From Acidovorax delafieldii (lineage in GTDB: Bacteria; Pseudomonadota; Gammaproteobacteria; Burkholderiales; Burkholderiaceae_C), in contig NZ_VJWE01000011.1 of assembly GCF_007993815.1 (NCBI RefSeq), positions 496,001-560,000 on the forward strand: DNA of 64,000 nucleotides, written 5' to 3'. Both the position numbers and the translations under genes were made by a program. Of the stretch, positions 62,358-64,000 are shown one piece after another (position 1 is the first letter of the stretch; the number at the start of each line of letters is the position of its first letter). The notes below the pieces were generated by a model that worked only from the letters and a program-made list of their open reading frames with translations, did no database searches and had not been told where the DNA came from.

Positions 62358-63659
62358 TCATACCTGCATCCATTCCTGCAGCTGCCGGGCCACGCCCGCA
62401 TCTGCCAGCAGGTCCAGGTGGCCCAGGCGATAGAACACCGCCTGCCGGGCCTTGGCAAAGCCCAGCGTCCTTTGGGGATCATCGTGGATGCCCAGCGCAC
62501 TGTGCAAGGGCACCAACCCGTCCCCCACCAACCGCTCGCCCACCGGGCTGCGCCGCGCAGCCAGGGTGGCCGCCACCGCGTGGCACGCCACGGCGGAAGG
62601 CAGCGGCACCGGGGTGCGCTGGTCGGGGCTTTTGCGAAAGCGATCGCGCCCCTGCCAGTCCGTATCGAGCACATGGCCATAGCGCAGGTCGGTGATGCCC
62701 GCACTGCGCAACTGGGCCAGGCGGGCAAAGGGGCGTGAGTACGCGGTGCTGCCCAGCAGCACATCCACCCAGTGGCCCGCGCGCTCCAGGGGCGCGCCGT
62801 GGTGCGGGGTGCCCAGAAAAACCAGGTGGCGCAGCCGGGGCAGCCAGCCGCCGGAACCTGCCGGGGCCTGCGCGGCATGGTGACAGGCGCTGCGCGCCAC
62901 CAGCCCACCCATGCTGTGGGCCAGGATGGACAGCTCCGTCACCGGCACGGGCCACGAAGCCACCAGGGATGCAAGCAGGGCCGATAACTCGGCCCCGTTG
63001 GTGGATGTGTGCTGGCCGGTGTTGTAGCGCAGGTAGACAGGGGTGTAGCCCAAGGCCTCGGCCAGATGGGCGCCATGGTCGTGGCCATGGCGCAGCCACT
63101 GCAGGTCGTTCATGCACAGGCCATGCACCAGCACCAGGAGCTTGCCTGTGGCGGCGCCCGGTGCAGCCAGCGCGCGCAAGTCCAGGGGCAGACCGTGCTG
63201 GTACCAGCCCATCTGCGTGCACAGCGGGTTGCCGTCGCGTTGCAGGCGGTCGCCCATCACGCCATTGAGCGCGGCGATGACCGCCTCGCGCTCCCAATGC
63301 ACTGCGTCGGATGACATGGCCGGAGCAAAAAACGGTTCCAGCCGCGCCAGCCCGGCTTGCAGGCCCGCTTCCACCAGCTGCGTTACCCCCCGGATGCTTT
63401 GGTACACCAACCCGGTCAGCCCCCGCGTACGACCCGGCTGGTCACCGCCCGGCAGCCCCAGCGTGCCCAGCACCGACTGGTGCACCCCCTCGGCCACCCG
63501 GCTGATGCCGGTGGTAGCCTGCGCGGCCAGGCGCGCGACACCGCGCAGGTCGGACGCCCGCAACTGGCGCAGCGGGTTGGCCTTCGCCGCAGTGGCGCCG
63601 TCGACCGGAGGGGCAGAAGCAGCAGGCTTGCGCAGCCGGGGTGTGGACGGTGGGGGCAT
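62358..63659 (-). CDS. lipase-like alpha/beta hydrolase
   Basis: A 433-residue protein starting at MPPPSTPRLR. An N-terminal 160-residue Ala/Arg-rich region is followed by an alpha/beta hydrolase fold with LVHGLCMNDLQW (oxyanion) and nucleophile elbow SILAHSMGGLV. VFLGTPHHGAPLERAG is typical of triacylglycerol and PHB-related lipases, and a C-terminal GDGLVPLHSALG likely carries the Asp/His. No signal peptide is obvious, so it may be cytoplasmic or membrane-attached. Confidence 0.86.
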   Translation of the reverse strand: MPPPSTPRLRKPAASAPPVDGATAAKANPLRQLRASDLRGVARLAAQATTGISRVAEGVHQSVLGTLGLPGGDQPGRTRGLTGLVYQSIRGVTQLVEAGLQAGLARLEPFFAPAMSSDAVHWEREAVIAALNGVMGDRLQRDGNPLCTQMGWYQHGLPLDLRALAAPGAATGKLLVLVHGLCMNDLQWLRHGHDHGAHLAEALGYTPVYLRYNTGQHTSTNGAELSALLASLVASWPVPVTELSILAHSMGGLVARSACHHAAQAPAGSGGWLPRLRHLVFLGTPHHGAPLERAGHWVDVLLGSTAYSRPFARLAQLRSAGITDLRYGHVLDTDWQGRDRFRKSPDQRTPVPLPSAVACHAVAATLAARRSPVGERLVGDGLVPLHSALGIHDDPQRTLGFAKARQAVFYRLGHLDLLADAGVARQLQEWMQV

Positions 63660-63700
63660 GAAAGGGCTCCGTTTAAAAAATGTCAGGGAGCCCGGGGCTC

Positions 63701-64000
63701 TCAGAACCGCTCGTTGGGCGAAAGATAACGCCACTGCCCCACAGGCAGGTTGCCCAAGGTCACGCGGCCGATGCGGATGCGCTTGAGACCCACCACCTTG
63801 AGCCCCACCAATTCGCACATGCGGCGGATCTGGCGTTTTTTGCCCTCGGTGAGCACAAACCGCAGCTGCTCGGGGTTTTGCCAATCGACCTTGGCGGGCT
63901 TGAGCGGTTCGCCGTCCAGGCTCAGGCCATGGCGCAGGCGTTCCAGCAACTCTCGGGGAAACACCGCCTGCACATTGGTGCTGACCGGGTCACGCTCGTC
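63701..64000 (-). CDS. RsuA-family pseudouridine synthase, C-terminal part (partial)
   Basis: The 3' 99 codons of a gene whose start lies beyond the window. [20 protein letters not shown] is the RluB/RluE/RluF/RsuA C-terminal signature, and [19 protein letters not shown] completes the domain. The frame is open to position 64000. It modifies a uridine in rRNA; which one cannot be told from this part. Confidence 0.9.
   Translation of the reverse strand, partial: DERDPVSTNVQAVFPRELLERLRHGLSLDGEPLKPAKVDWQNPEQLRFVLTEGKKRQIRRMCELVGLKVVGLKRIRIGRVTLGNLPVGQWRYLSPNERF

Noticed and set aside
1..64000. tRNA, rRNA, CRISPR or prophage in the window
   Set aside because: I saw no cloverleaf with conserved loops, no regularly spaced direct repeats and no phage genes. 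A dedicated search tool could still find a short RNA.

Overview
The window is GC-rich and gene-dense, and it looks like a chromosomal segment of a betaproteobacterium of the family Comamonadaceae, most likely Acidovorax or a close relative. The evidence for this is the housekeeping set (ruvA/ruvB, ybeZ-ybeY, dtd, dbpA, amn, purT, htpG), the many signalling genes, and several short dispersed intergenic repeat families that I associate with this group. The genus is an inference. I found no rRNA, tRNA, CRISPR array, prophage or complete insertion sequence. One small non-autonomous element with terminal inverted repeats and a TAA target duplication lies at 14915-15195.

Layout. 1-7.2 kb: tail of a DSD1-type PLP enzyme; a fusion of an alkylglycerol-monooxygenase-like hydroxylase with a lysoplasmalogenase-like domain; ruvB and ruvA separated by a secreted trypsin-like lipoprotein; then ybeZ-ybeY. 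7.3-14.8 kb: two paralogous beta-propeller lipoproteins flanking a TSUP anion permease, an MFS transporter, dtd, and a CDF metal exporter. 14.9-18.8 kb: the mobile element, a FixJ-type two-component pair, and two secreted proteins (GlcG-like and ankyrin). 18.8-28.6 kb: dbpA, three cyclic-di-GMP enzymes, amn, and a NodI-like ABC ATPase whose likely NodJ-like permease lies 18 kb away at 44.1 kb. 28.6-38.1 kb: purT; a sigma-54 activator with a downstream rhodanese / OsmC / flavin dehydrogenase-like / rubredoxin-reductase operon; and a DUF3455 lipoprotein with an ECF sigma and anti-sigma pair. 38.2-44.0 kb: a six-gene strand with histidine kinase, response regulator, cyanate/nitrate-type ABC transporter and cyanase. 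44.1-50.4 kb: ABC permease with two FMN-barrel proteins (one fused to GAF and a winged-helix-like end), hemerythrin, GMC oxidoreductase, and 3-hydroxyacyl-CoA dehydrogenase. 50.6-57.7 kb: enoyl-CoA hydratase, ohrR-ohr-DUF1304, a phosphoesterase/protein kinase-Usp pair, DUF2855 and srkA. 57.8-64 kb: orphan response regulator, htpG, a DHH phosphoesterase, a lipase-like hydrolase and a partial pseudouridine synthase.

How genes work together. The clearest functional unit not reducible to a known operon is at 29.9-35.9 kb. A GAF-AAA-Fis activator is followed by a near-perfect palindrome, a textbook -24/-12 promoter (31729-31744) and four sulfur/redox genes. The third of these is out of frame with its own start codon because of a nine-C tract (33420-33428). 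The cyanase operon appears to be controlled by its own two-component system, with repeated CTACA half-sites in the intervening spacer. Two dispersed-repeat copies lie inside reading frames without breaking them (about 1387-1431 and 57232-57290). A second repeat family begins exactly at the stop codons of cynS and of the hydroxyacyl-CoA dehydrogenase gene.
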